From an uncultured Verrucomicrobiota bacterium (GTDB lineage Bacteria; Verrucomicrobiota; Verrucomicrobiia; Opitutales; Opitutaceae), in contig CAIOCT010000008.1 of assembly GCA_903856725.1 (NCBI GenBank), forward strand, positions 1 to 38,585: 38,585 nucleotides of DNA, given 5' to 3'. A program made the position numbers and the translations under genes. Positions 25,157 to 33,615 of this stretch are shown here, one piece after another. Within the stretch, counting starts at the first letter, position 1. Every line of letters begins with the position of its first letter. The notes beneath the pieces were generated by a model. It was given only the letters and a program-made list of their open reading frames with translations, was not told the DNA's origin and did no database searches.

Positions 25157-25903
25157 TTAACCTCCGAGCACCTGCTCGAAGCGCTTGGCGTCCTCTGGCG
25201 TATCAACCCCAATAGTCGGGTCATCAGTTGCTGCTATTGCTATGGGATAACCGTTCTCCAGGGCCCGCAGCTGCTCTAATTTTTCGATCTGTTCCAATTG
25301 GCTGGGAGGGAGCGATACAAATTTTTCGAGAAAATCTGCCTTATACGCATACAACCCAAGATGCTTAAAACACGGGTTTGTCGCCACCCAAGCATCATCA
25401 ATCGTCAGGCCAAGATCGCGGGAAAAGGGCATTCGTGACCGTGAAAAATACATCGCTCGCCCAGTTTGACTCATGACTACTTTGACCTGATTCGTATTAA
25501 AAAAATCTACGACGCGTTTAAAGGGAGTGCAGAGCGTTGCCATTGGGCAATCCCCCTGAATAAGACGGGCTAGCGCCTGCAACTGTCCGCCGCTCACCAG
25601 CGGCTCATCCGCTTGCACGTTGAGCACATAACTGGCCCGCACGGTCCGGTTGGCTTCGGCAATCCGGTCGGTGCCACTCGGGTGGTCGGCCGAGGTCATA
25701 ATCGTCCTAAAACCCGCCCCCTCGAGACACTCGGCTAATAATTTATCATCCACGGCAAACCAGAGGGGATAATCAGGCGCTTGGGCCGTTATTCGCTCGG
25801 CTACCCACAGCACAAGTGGCTTACCTTTAATTAAATGGAGAAGTTTACGCGGAAAGCGGGTGGACTCCAAACGGCAGGGTACAATGATAGCAAAGGCAGG
25901 CAT
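25157..25903 (-). CDS. kdsB: 3-deoxy-manno-octulosonate cytidylyltransferase (CMP-Kdo synthetase)
   Basis: A 248-residue nucleotidyltransferase that activates Kdo with CTP for lipopolysaccharide core synthesis, showing that the organism makes LPS. Characteristic segments are VPCRLESTRFPRKLL at the N-terminus, ADHPSGTDRIAEA, YVLNVQADEPLVS and FSRSRMPFSRD, and the C-terminal GVDTPEDAKRFEQVL, all at usual positions. Its length matches E. coli KdsB. The gene faces carA and is divergent from the HPr gene, with about 80 bases between their starts. The ATG at 25903 is the only sensible start. Confidence 0.95.
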   Translation of the reverse strand: MPAFAIIVPCRLESTRFPRKLLHLIKGKPLVLWVAERITAQAPDYPLWFAVDDKLLAECLEGAGFRTIMTSADHPSGTDRIAEANRTVRASYVLNVQADEPLVSGGQLQALARLIQGDCPMATLCTPFKRVVDFFNTNQVKVVMSQTGRAMYFSRSRMPFSRDLGLTIDDAWVATNPCFKHLGLYAYKADFLEKFVSLPPSQLEQIEKLEQLRALENGYPIAIAATDDPTIGVDTPEDAKRFEQVLGG

Positions 25904-25985
25904 ACGGGGGTCTTTAAGATTGCAGGGGGGGGCGCGACCAGCTTTTTAGCGTTTCCCTTTAACCCGACGACCTAGCCCTACCGCA

Positions 25986-26282
25986 ATGGAAAAGAACGAC
26001 CCAACTGCAGCCGCCACCCTGGTCAAGGAGCTGCTGGTGCTAAACAAAATGGGTATCCACGCTCGTCCGGCGGCGATGATCGTACGCGTCACCAACAAAT
26101 TTAAGTCGGATGTTTTCGTCGAAAAAGATGAAGAACAAGTGAATGGGAAAAGCATCATGGGCCTCATGATGTTGGCCGCAGCGAAGGGCAGCAAAATCAA
26201 ATTTTTGGCGACAGGCGATGATGCCGATAAAATGCTCGCCGAACTCGAAGCCCTCTTCGCGAAGAAATTCGAAGAGGCCTAA
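25986..26282 (+). CDS. ptsH: HPr-family phosphocarrier protein
   Basis: A 98-residue HPr-like protein. The phosphorylated His is His25 in GIHARPAA, and the regulatory Ser is Ser56 in NGKSIMGLMML, at the same 31-residue spacing as His15/Ser46 of classical HPr. This suggests both PTS-type and HPr kinase-type phosphorylation are possible. The first roughly 13 residues are an N-terminal extension relative to E. coli HPr; Leu/Val positions of the first strand start at about residue 16. No EI, EII or HPr kinase gene is in the window, so sugar-transport versus purely regulatory roles cannot be separated. An intrinsic terminator follows 30 bases after the stop. Confidence 0.92.
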   Translation: MEKNDPTAAATLVKELLVLNKMGIHARPAAMIVRVTNKFKSDVFVEKDEEQVNGKSIMGLMMLAAAKGSKIKFLATGDDADKMLAELEALFAKKFEEA

Positions 26283-26312
26283 ACCCGCGACCCTCCGCTG
26301 AGTCGTCCAGCC

Positions 26313-26336
26313 AGCCGGTCTCAGACCGGCTTTTTT
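26313..26336 (+). terminator. Intrinsic terminator after the HPr gene
   Basis: A compact hairpin with arms AGCCGGTC/GACCGGCT (26313-26320 and 26324-26331), a three-base TCA loop and a run of six T (26331-26336). It is four bases from the end of the convergent tatD gene. On the opposite strand there is no T-run, so it acts for the + strand. Confidence 0.93.
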
Positions 26337-26340
26337 GTGC

Positions 26341-27147
26341 TCAAGCGCCTAGCCTGAAAAAATTCCGGGCGTTCTGCGTCGTGACCGCCGCCAGCCGCTC
26401 GGGGCTCACCCCAAACATTTCTGCACAATAGTCGGACGTATGCCGTAAATAGGCCGGCTCATTGGGTTTCCCGCGATGCGGCATGGGCGTCAAGAATGGG
26501 GCGTCTGTCTCAATCATCAACCGCTCTAAGCCCTGCACCTGAGCGGCCGCCCGCACATTCTCCGCTTTTTTATAGGTGATCACGCCGGTGAACGATCCAT
26601 AGGCACCACGCTGCAACAGCTCAGTCATTTCTGCGGGACCTTCGCTAAAGCAATGAAATATGACGCGGTGCCAATCGACGCCGGCGGCCGCAATCATTTG
26701 GAGGCACTCCGGAAATGCCCCCCGCGAGTGCACCACGACGGGACAATTGAGCGCCTTCACCGTCCCCAACTGCTCGGCGAATGCTGACTGCTGCCAACTA
26801 AAAATCTTTGCCGCCTCGACCGGTTCTTTCGGCAAATGAAATCGATCGAGCCCAATTTCCCCCAGCGCTACCGGCACGGGCGCAGTCGACCCACTCCAAA
26901 ACGGCCTTAATTGAGCGACCCGCTCAGCCCAATCAGCCCCCACGTTACAGGGATGTAAGCCCACCGAATAATGCACGAGCCCAGCATGCTGCTGGGCCAA
27001 GTCACGATATAACCCCCAATCATCAGTATCCGTACCGATAGCCACCAATTGCGCTACTCCAGCAGCTCGCGCGCGTTCTAAAATTGCCGGCAACTCGCCG
27101 CTGCGGACGAATGAGTCGAGATGAGTATGCGTATCGATTAAGCTCAT
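26341..27147 (-). CDS. TatD-family metal-dependent hydrolase
   Basis: A 268-residue TIM-barrel hydrolase of the TatD/YcfH type. Metal-binding motifs in order: IDTHTHLDSF at the N-terminus, GEIGLDRFH, PVVVHSRGAF, VIFHCFSEGP and IETDAPFLTP. Relatives are 3'-5' DNA/RNA exonucleases or D-aminoacyl-tRNA deacylases in the cytoplasm. The family does not resolve further by sequence, and no metG or tmk neighbour, common for the YcfH branch, is present. The ATG at 27147 is directly before the first motif. Downstream it meets the HPr terminator. Confidence 0.93.
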   Translation of the reverse strand: MSLIDTHTHLDSFVRSGELPAILERARAAGVAQLVAIGTDTDDWGLYRDLAQQHAGLVHYSVGLHPCNVGADWAERVAQLRPFWSGSTAPVPVALGEIGLDRFHLPKEPVEAAKIFSWQQSAFAEQLGTVKALNCPVVVHSRGAFPECLQMIAAAGVDWHRVIFHCFSEGPAEMTELLQRGAYGSFTGVITYKKAENVRAAAQVQGLERLMIETDAPFLTPMPHRGKPNEPAYLRHTSDYCAEMFGVSPERLAAVTTQNARNFFRLGA

Positions 27148-27386
27148 AAATTGATGGCGATCAGACGAGATGCCGATGCTCAGCCGGTGCCATCATTAAA
27201 TAAACCTTAAAACCTCAGGACTATTCTTCCCTGAGTGCTTCACGTCCTCCGCGTTTGAATTGAGTTGTTTAAGATAAAAGCAAACTTTGGCCTGAGATAG
27301 AGATTCGCGCTGCCGATCAAATGACAGGTCAGAAAAGCAATCGATGAAATGATTGCCCCCGTGGCGATCAGGCAGCGGCAACTCCT

Positions 27387-27833
27387 TTAGGTAGAAAGCC
27401 CACCCGCAATATACTGCCGCAAGGATTCGGCTTCTGCCCGGTGAATATTGGCCACCCAGCGCGATACATCACCGATTGAAATAACCCCGACCAAGCGACC
27501 GGCCTGCATCACGGGTAAATGCCGGCAGCGTTTCTCAGTAAAAATATCCATTACTTCTTGCACGGTGACGGTCGGCGCAACTGTGAGCACCTGGGCAGTC
27601 ATCACTTTGGTAATGGGCGTAAGCTTGGGATCAAGGTTCGCCCCAACGACACGCCGCAACACATCACGCTCCGTAAAAATTCCGGCAAGCTGCAGATCAT
27701 GCATAACCAATACTGAGCCAATTTTGTGCGTGTTCATTGCCAGCACGGCCTCAGCGACGGTCACCGTTGAAGGAATCGTGTAAATAGTGCCTCCACCTTT
27801 CTGCTCTAACAGAGTCGTCAGCGTCGTATTCAT
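27387..27833 (-). CDS. Two-CBS-domain regulatory protein
   Basis: A stand-alone 148-residue protein made of two CBS domains (about residues 14-65 and 79-132), visible as VAEAVLAMNTHKIGSVLVM...GIFTERDVLRRVV and VQEVMDIFTEKRCRHLPVM...GVISIGDVSRWV. CBS pairs bind adenosyl nucleotides (AMP, ATP, SAM or similar) and report energy state. The C-terminal stretch is short and has no attached enzyme domain. The gene lies 63 bases after the hrpA stop on the same strand. A 16-base palindrome sits just before the start codon, which suggests its own regulated promoter. No binding partner is indicated by the context. Confidence 0.9.
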   Translation of the reverse strand: MNTTLTTLLEQKGGGTIYTIPSTVTVAEAVLAMNTHKIGSVLVMHDLQLAGIFTERDVLRRVVGANLDPKLTPITKVMTAQVLTVAPTVTVQEVMDIFTEKRCRHLPVMQAGRLVGVISIGDVSRWVANIHRAEAESLRQYIAGGLST

Positions 27834-27834
27834 A

Positions 27835-27850
27835 GGGTAATGAATTACCC
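27835..27850 (-). promoter_or_regulatory. 16-bp palindrome in the CBS gene leader, possible operator
   Basis: GGGTAAT-GA-ATTACCC is a perfect inverted repeat with seven-base arms and two central bases, ending one base before the ATG. On the minus strand a plausible -10 (TATTAT, about 27858-27863) with an 18-base spacer to a TTTACC -35 lies just upstream. The palindrome would then be immediately downstream of the transcription start, a typical repressor position. No motif for a specific regulator is recognised. Confidence 0.4.
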
Positions 27851-27896
27851 GCAGGTTATAATACCTCCACCCACTAACAACGGTAAAAGCCCCGCA

Positions 27897-30800
27897 TTAT
27901 TTGCGAAATAATTGATCGAGTGAGCCTAGGCTCTTGAGCGGCGCACCTTTTTTCCCCGACGTAGCCGGAGCCGGTTTTAGAGGTTGGGCGGGCGCCGGCC
28001 TCGCCGAACTGTTGGCCTGATCTTCAATGAGCGACCCACCTAATTCTGCCAGAGCTCGCGTTAATCTCACCGCAGACACCGGCTCGGCGGTACCCAGTTC
28101 TTGCGCGAATAAACTGACCCTAAATTCCTCCACCAACCACCGAAAATTATCGGCAGCCTCAGCAGCCAACGGAGCGACCGCCACCGATCCAACGCGAGCA
28201 CCGCGGCTTTGGGCAGTAATTCGCCGAGCCGCCGAGACGAAGGGCGCCAGTTCTTGCATGCGCTGCGCATCCTTCGCCGCATCACGCTTCCAACGCTCAG
28301 TGCGAGCCTGCATGCCGCGCAAATATCGCGACACATGCTGAAGCCGACTGAAGGGCATGGACCGCAAAAATTCTGGGGGCAGGAGCACCGCTAAATCATC
28401 CGCTAGACCAGGGTAAGCCGGTCGTTGCGTTTCTAAAGCCAAGCGCAGGGTTAAAACCTCCTTGAGCCACTCACCAAGCTTCGGCACGAGGCCGCGCAAA
28501 TCTTGCTTAGCCTGAGCAAGCTCTCGCTCAAAAACTGCCTTGGTCAGGAGGTAAGTCGCTACGGAAAGTTGGTCCGTGCTATGCGACTCATTCCCACGAC
28601 TTACTTTACCTCTCATCCGCTCCGGATCACAGACCCAATGGCGAATGGAGGCTAAAGCGTCCGCTTGCATGGCCTCGGGAGTAATCAGCGTTACCGCTAA
28701 CGTTCCCAACATCCGCAACGCCTTAAGATCTTTTTCTAGCCACCCCAAATCAAAGCGTAATTGAATTTCAAAAATCTTCCGCAACCCCTCGCGCGTCGCC
28801 GTTGCCGCTTCTTCCGGCGTGGCAAATAACCGCACCGCTACTCCTGCGGCTACCGCCTTCAGACCAGGATAAGCATAAACCGGCACGCCATGATGTTCAC
28901 TCACCGCAATTTTTTCGGGCAGGTCGCCGTATTGCCATTCGGTCATCGCTTCCCCTTCCCACTGTGTTCGCGCCGCCCGCCACGCCGCATTATCAACCCG
29001 CGCAGCTTGCTGACTAACATCTCGCTGACGCGAATGGAGCAACGCCTGCAATTCCCCCAAGTCACGACTAGCCCCCAGCACCTTAGCCTGACTATCCACC
29101 ACCTCCACCCGCACGCGTAGATGATCAGGAAATAATTTATCGGTCCACATGGCTGGATTAATCCGCACCCCCAACCGTGGAGAAAGTAATTCAGCCAACG
29201 CGTCGGCCAGCGTGGGCGCGGGCATTCGACCGCTCACTAAGGCTAAATCTCGAGTTAATTGGTGAGCCGTCTCGATCAGGGGAATCAAAGCACGGCGCTG
29301 TTCTTTAGGTAGCGCTTTTAGCATCAGTTCAACTTTTTCACTCAAATGCCCAGGGACGGCCCAATCGAGCGCCGCCGCCGTCAGTGCGGCCGCTTCCGTC
29401 AGATTTACGCGAACGGTTACGCCGTCGGCTTCTTGCCCTGGTTGATAAGTATACGCCAACGGTAGCACACAATTATCCACCGGGAGCTCCGCGGGAAAAG
29501 CCTCTGCGCTGTGTTCGGTCTCGGCGGGCGGACGCAAATCAGCTTCGCTCAGAAAAAGAAATTTAGGCGCGGTCATCTGTTGATGCCGAACGAAGTCCAC
29601 CATTTCGCCGACGCTACTAATCCCAAGGTGCGGAGAATTTTCTGGTAGCACGTTCCCCCTCGATTCGGCGGTGCGATCGCTTCGACTGACTGGCAGCAGA
29701 TACTGCGCATAGAATCGATAAAGTGCTTCATCGATGTTCATATAACCGGCACTACGGGTCCGGGTGAGAATCGTCTCAATGTGTTCGCGGATGCGACGAT
29801 TGTGCGCCAAAAAATCAAACGGCCACGTGATCGTATCGCCCACGAGGCCTTCCCGAATAAATATCTCAGTCGCGTGGATGGGATTAATTTTACCGTAGCT
29901 GGCCGAACGCGTCGCCAGTTCCAAGTTGTAGAGCCGGCGCCGCTCTTTAACCAACACCCGCCCCGCCTCCGCGTTCCAGAAAGGCTCGCTATGCGCAATA
30001 CGGAGGAGATGCGCCCCCAGATCGAGAATCCATTGCGGATCGATCCGCGCACAGGTCCGCGCATAAATCCGCGCGGTCTCCATGACCTCGGCGGCCATCA
30101 GCCAACGCGCCACCCGCTTAGCCGGAACCGTGTTGGTGAGCGATTTTGTCGCAGGACTTTTCTTGCGCGGATCATTTCGCTCAAACAACGCCGAGCCCGG
30201 GAAAATTGCCACCCGCCGATCATGAGCAGCATGATAATCCCCCTCCTCCGTCCGCGTGGCAATATTGCCCAGCAAGCCAGCTAAGATAGAACGATGGATC
30301 GAGCGATAAGCAGGCGTAGCTAAAGCGAAATCGGAAACGGTAGGCGGTGCCGACTGCCCCGTTTTTTTTGCAGCAGGGCGGGCCGCTTTTTCGTTCACTG
30401 CGGGCAAGCCATCATAAACCGATGTCCAAGCTAGGTTTTTCCTCTCCCGCAACGTATCCTCTAACTGACCATACACATCACGCCATTCGCGCATTCGCAT
30501 AAACGACAAAAAATGTGCGGTGCAAAATTTCCGCAACTTGCCGAGCGTCATCTGCTCAAATTCATCATGATAGCTCTCCCAAATTGCTAGGAGCGTTAAA
30601 AAATCAGAATCAGGATGCGTAAATCGACGGTGGGCGGTATCGGCTTTCTCCTTCAAATCCATTGGCCGCTCTCGGGGATCCTGAATACTCAAAGCCGCCG
30701 CGATGATTAAAACTTCACGCAGCGCTTTTTCATGACTCGCCTGCAGGATCATCCGGCCGACCGTCGGATCGACCGGTAAATGCGCCAGCTCTCGCCCAAT

Positions 30801-32156
30801 CTCAGTCAGCCCACCGACGTCATCAATCGCCCCGAGCTCGTGCAATAAAGCGTAGCCAGCACGAATACCCTTGGCGGGCGGGGCATTGAGAAAGGGAAAC
30901 TCTTCAATGTCCCCTAGCCCAAAGGCTTTCATTCGCAAAATCACATCCGCTAAATTACTGCGCTGAATCTCCGGCTGCGTGAAGCGGGGTCGCTCGAGAT
31001 AATCTTGCTCCGAATACAACCGAATGCACACCCCATCACTCACACGTCCGCAACGTCCCTTCCGTTGGTCCGCGCTACTTTGCGACACCGGTTCGACGGG
31101 CAACCGGCGCGTCCGACTCTGCGGCGTGTACCGACTAAAGCGTGCCAACCCCGTATCGATTACAAAACGAATGCCGGGGATGGTCAGTGAGGTCTCTGCA
31201 ATATTCGTCGCGACGATCACCTTTCTTTTTTGGGATGATGAAAAAACTCGCTGCTGTTCGGCGTTGGTCAGTCGTCCAAATAAGGGCACCACTTCCACTC
31301 GCGACCCGCGACGCCCCTCAATCAAATCCCGGGTTTCACGAATATCTCGCTCCGTCGGTAAGAATACTAAAATATCACCGGTGTTACTTTCCTGCAACAC
31401 GCGCTCCACCGCCTCCACCGCGGCCTCAATGTAAGTATAGTCTTCAGATTTGCTTTTCTTCTGGTCGGATGAGTTTTCCCGACGAGCTGATGAGCCTTTC
31501 AGCTCAACGGGAGCATTTGCCTGGCCTTCGCCCAGCTCATCGAGTGGCGCATAAATCACCTCCACAGGATAAACTCGGCCGGAGACTTCAATAATCGGCG
31601 CTCCGTCGAACGCTTTGGAAAAAGCCTCGGTATCAATCGTCGCCGAGGTGATAATAATTTTTAGTTCTGGCCGCTGGAACCGCAGTCGACGCAGATGCCC
31701 AAGAATAAAATCAATATTCAACGAACGCTCGTGGGCTTCATCGACAATGATCGTGTCATACGTCCGCAGATCAGGATCGGCCTGCAACTCAGCGAGCAGC
31801 ATACCGTCTGTCATGAATTTAATAACGGTGTCGGCAGAAGTCTGATCGGCGAAGCGAATTTTACAGCCGACCTCACGACCCAGCGACACATTGAGTTCCT
31901 CTGCCACGCGTCGCGCCACGGAAGTAGCTGCCACCCGCCGAGGCTGGGTGCAGGCGATCTGACCACGCTCACCGCACCCTGCGACCAAACACATCTTGGG
32001 GATTTGCGTCGTTTTCCCCGACCCTGTCTCTCCGGCCAAGATCAGCACCTGATGATCACGAATGGCCGTAATAATTTCATCTGCACGCGCACTGATCGGC
32101 AACTCGGGCGGATACTCGATCCGGAAGGGCCAAGGTTTGGGGGTGCGGGGTGGCAT
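27897..32156 (-). CDS. hrpA: HrpA-type DEAH-box ATP-dependent RNA helicase
   Basis: A 1419-residue SF2 DEAH helicase, somewhat longer than E. coli HrpA. Order: short N-terminus, RecA-like domain 1 with Walker A GETGSGKTTQ (about residue 42), DEAH box VDEAHERS and SAT motif (TSATID); RecA-like domain 2 with VATNIAETSLTIPG and QRKGRCGRV; winged-helix/ratchet domain; OB-fold; and the long DUF3418-type C-terminal region found only in HrpA. A Glu/Lys/Ser-rich insert follows the VYPVEVIY segment. HrpA acts in mRNA handling and resolves stalled or collided ribosomes. The start ATG lies immediately before the PRTPKPWPF segment, about 30 bases from the divergent membrane-protein gene. The two start regions are very close, so they share a compact promoter. 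Confidence 0.94.
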   Translation of the reverse strand: MPPRTPKPWPFRIEYPPELPISARADEIITAIRDHQVLILAGETGSGKTTQIPKMCLVAGCGERGQIACTQPRRVAATSVARRVAEELNVSLGREVGCKIRFADQTSADTVIKFMTDGMLLAELQADPDLRTYDTIIVDEAHERSLNIDFILGHLRRLRFQRPELKIIITSATIDTEAFSKAFDGAPIIEVSGRVYPVEVIYAPLDELGEGQANAPVELKGSSARRENSSDQKKSKSEDYTYIEAAVEAVERVLQESNTGDILVFLPTERDIRETRDLIEGRRGSRVEVVPLFGRLTNAEQQRVFSSSQKRKVIVATNIAETSLTIPGIRFVIDTGLARFSRYTPQSRTRRLPVEPVSQSSADQRKGRCGRVSDGVCIRLYSEQDYLERPRFTQPEIQRSNLADVILRMKAFGLGDIEEFPFLNAPPAKGIRAGYALLHELGAIDDVGGLTEIGRELAHLPVDPTVGRMILQASHEKALREVLIIAAALSIQDPRERPMDLKEKADTAHRRFTHPDSDFLTLLAIWESYHDEFEQMTLGKLRKFCTAHFLSFMRMREWRDVYGQLEDTLRERKNLAWTSVYDGLPAVNEKAARPAAKKTGQSAPPTVSDFALATPAYRSIHRSILAGLLGNIATRTEEGDYHAAHDRRVAIFPGSALFERNDPRKKSPATKSLTNTVPAKRVARWLMAAEVMETARIYARTCARIDPQWILDLGAHLLRIAHSEPFWNAEAGRVLVKERRRLYNLELATRSASYGKINPIHATEIFIREGLVGDTITWPFDFLAHNRRIREHIETILTRTRSAGYMNIDEALYRFYAQYLLPVSRSDRTAESRGNVLPENSPHLGISSVGEMVDFVRHQQMTAPKFLFLSEADLRPPAETEHSAEAFPAELPVDNCVLPLAYTYQPGQEADGVTVRVNLTEAAALTAAALDWAVPGHLSEKVELMLKALPKEQRRALIPLIETAHQLTRDLALVSGRMPAPTLADALAELLSPRLGVRINPAMWTDKLFPDHLRVRVEVVDSQAKVLGASRDLGELQALLHSRQRDVSQQAARVDNAAWRAARTQWEGEAMTEWQYGDLPEKIAVSEHHGVPVYAYPGLKAVAAGVAVRLFATPEEAATATREGLRKIFEIQLRFDLGWLEKDLKALRMLGTLAVTLITPEAMQADALASIRHWVCDPERMRGKVSRGNESHSTDQLSVATYLLTKAVFERELAQAKQDLRGLVPKLGEWLKEVLTLRLALETQRPAYPGLADDLAVLLPPEFLRSMPFSRLQHVSRYLRGMQARTERWKRDAAKDAQRMQELAPFVSAARRITAQSRGARVGSVAVAPLAAEAADNFRWLVEEFRVSLFAQELGTAEPVSAVRLTRALAELGGSLIEDQANSSARPAPAQPLKPAPATSGKKGAPLKSLGSLDQLFRK

Positions 32157-32191
32157 GACAGGTAAATTAGAGGTTCCGTGCAGCGCTTAGA

Positions 32192-32740
32192 ATGGCAAAG
32201 TCAAATCGCATGCCCAGCCCCGCACTCTCCTCAGCCGAAAAAACCCTCCAGCGCATTCTTACGATCTCGCGACTCAATGGCTGGAGCGTGATCGTCATCT
32301 CCGCGCTTGGCTCCTTACTGGCACTGGCCATTGGAGATCTGCTGAGCGTCTTTATCGGCCTACTCATTTTAGCGGCCGGCCTCATGGAAATTCGCGGACA
32401 TCGCCACTTGAAACGCCGTAACCCCGCCGGCCTGACCTTGCTCGTACGCTCCCAGCTATTTCTTCTCGCGGTGATGTTGGTCTACTGCGCCGGCCGGCTC
32501 GGTAGCTTCGATGCCGACACCGCCTTGGCGAGCCTGACCCCTGACATGGAAGTAATGCTCACAGAGGCTGGTCTAGATAAAAGCGCCCTTCTACCCTTAG
32601 TGCGCACTGCTTTTTTTGCTCTTTATAGCGTCATTGCAGCCATTACCCTCATTTACCAAGGGGGCCTTGCTCTATTTTATCGGAGTAAAGCCAAGTCTGT
32701 CGCTGAGGCCCTAGCTATTTTACCGCCAACCAGCTCCTGA
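32192..32740 (+). CDS. Uncharacterised four-helix membrane protein
   Basis: A 182-residue protein that I do not recognise. It has two N-terminal helices forming a hairpin (about residues 30-65), a basic loop with HRHLKRR, a third helix (about 85-103), an acidic loop (DADTALASLTPDMEVML) and a fourth helix near 140-165, then a short basic tail. This resembles small envelope proteins of unknown function found in Opitutaceae-like genomes. It is divergent from hrpA with 35 bases between starts. A second ATG at 32210 could be the start. The gene reads in a codon style like its neighbours and is likely real. Confidence 0.7.
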   Translation: MAKSNRMPSPALSSAEKTLQRILTISRLNGWSVIVISALGSLLALAIGDLLSVFIGLLILAAGLMEIRGHRHLKRRNPAGLTLLVRSQLFLLAVMLVYCAGRLGSFDADTALASLTPDMEVMLTEAGLDKSALLPLVRTAFFALYSVIAAITLIYQGGLALFYRSKAKSVAEALAILPPTSS

Positions 32741-32852
32741 GTCGCCACTAAGCGGCCAGCGGCGCAGCAGGAAATTCCTCATCTTCGTAGCAACTTTCTC
32801 TGGCGATAATTATTTTCGACTTAGCCCGGCCCGTCGCTAGTTTCACTTCTTT

Positions 32853-33494
32853 ATGTCCAAAGAACGCTATATTGAGGCCAAGCAAAAATGGGCGGCGAAG
32901 CAGCTTGCCCGCGGATTTCAGCCTCGGTCGGTGGCGACTACTGATCGACTCCCGCCCGGCCAGAAACTCACGACGGGGTTTCCCGTGCTCGACCTCGGCG
33001 TGCAACCTGAGATTGCCCTTCAGGATTGGACCCTGACCGTCGATGGTCTTGTGGAAAAACCAACCGTCCTTTCTTGGGCCCAATTTAATGCCCTCCCCCA
33101 AGTCACCGATGAAAGTGATTTTCACTGCGTAACCACTTGGAGCAAGTACGACTGCACTTGGAGCGGTGTGGCATTCACCTCCCTCTTCGAACTCGTTCAA
33201 CCGAAACGAGAGGCGCAATTTGTTTATTTCACGAGCTACGATGGCTACTCTACGAATGTTCCACTCGCGCATTGTCTCGATGACGATGTGCTCGTGGCGA
33301 CCCAATTTGGCGGCGCCCCGGTCACCCGTGAGCACGGTGGCCCCGCCCGCATTATCATTCCCAAACTTTACGCATGGAAGGGTGCAAAATTCGTCAAGAG
33401 CATCACCTTCCTCGCCGAGGATCGACTCGGCTTCTGGGAAGTTCGCGGCTACCACAACAACGGCGACCCTTGGAAAGAAGAGCGGTACGCATGA
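32853..33494 (+). CDS. Sulfite-oxidase-like molybdopterin oxidoreductase (YuiH-like)
   Basis: A 213-residue cytoplasmic protein made only of the molybdopterin-binding sulfite oxidase fold. It has no signal peptide, haem domain or dimerisation domain. The Mo-ligand Cys is Cys92 in DFHCVTTWSKYDCTWSGV, and VTREHGGPARIIIPKLYAWKGAKFVKSI is the usual cofactor-pocket segment (split here by flanking residues). Substrates for this bacterial group are mostly unknown. A longer open frame on the opposite strand is a shadow. The start ATG is preceded by CACTTCTTT, with no Shine-Dalgarno. The gene stands alone; no molybdopterin synthesis genes are nearby. Confidence 0.9.
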   Translation: MSKERYIEAKQKWAAKQLARGFQPRSVATTDRLPPGQKLTTGFPVLDLGVQPEIALQDWTLTVDGLVEKPTVLSWAQFNALPQVTDESDFHCVTTWSKYDCTWSGVAFTSLFELVQPKREAQFVYFTSYDGYSTNVPLAHCLDDDVLVATQFGGAPVTREHGGPARIIIPKLYAWKGAKFVKSITFLAEDRLGFWEVRGYHNNGDPWKEERYA

Positions 33495-33615
33495 GGTCAG
33501 ATCAAGAATCCGCTGAATGCTGATCTAACTCATAACCCTCACTCCGATCCGGCGGTGTAAGACTCAGAGCTAAAAATCACGCTGCTTCGCGCACACCTGA
33601 TCCCGCATTTATTTT

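Noticed and set aside
27196-27381. 61-codon minus-strand ORF between tatD and the CBS gene
   Set aside because: No recognisable motif or start context and no family likeness. The stretch also contains a weak stem-loop (CTCAGG/CCTGAG, 27214-27219/27230-27235), so it is more likely an untranslated region.
32748-33455. 235-codon minus-strand open frame, longer than the plus-strand gene it overlaps
   Set aside because: It shows no family likeness, while the plus-strand frame encodes a complete sulfite-oxidase-fold protein with its Mo-ligand Cys. It is a codon-bias shadow.
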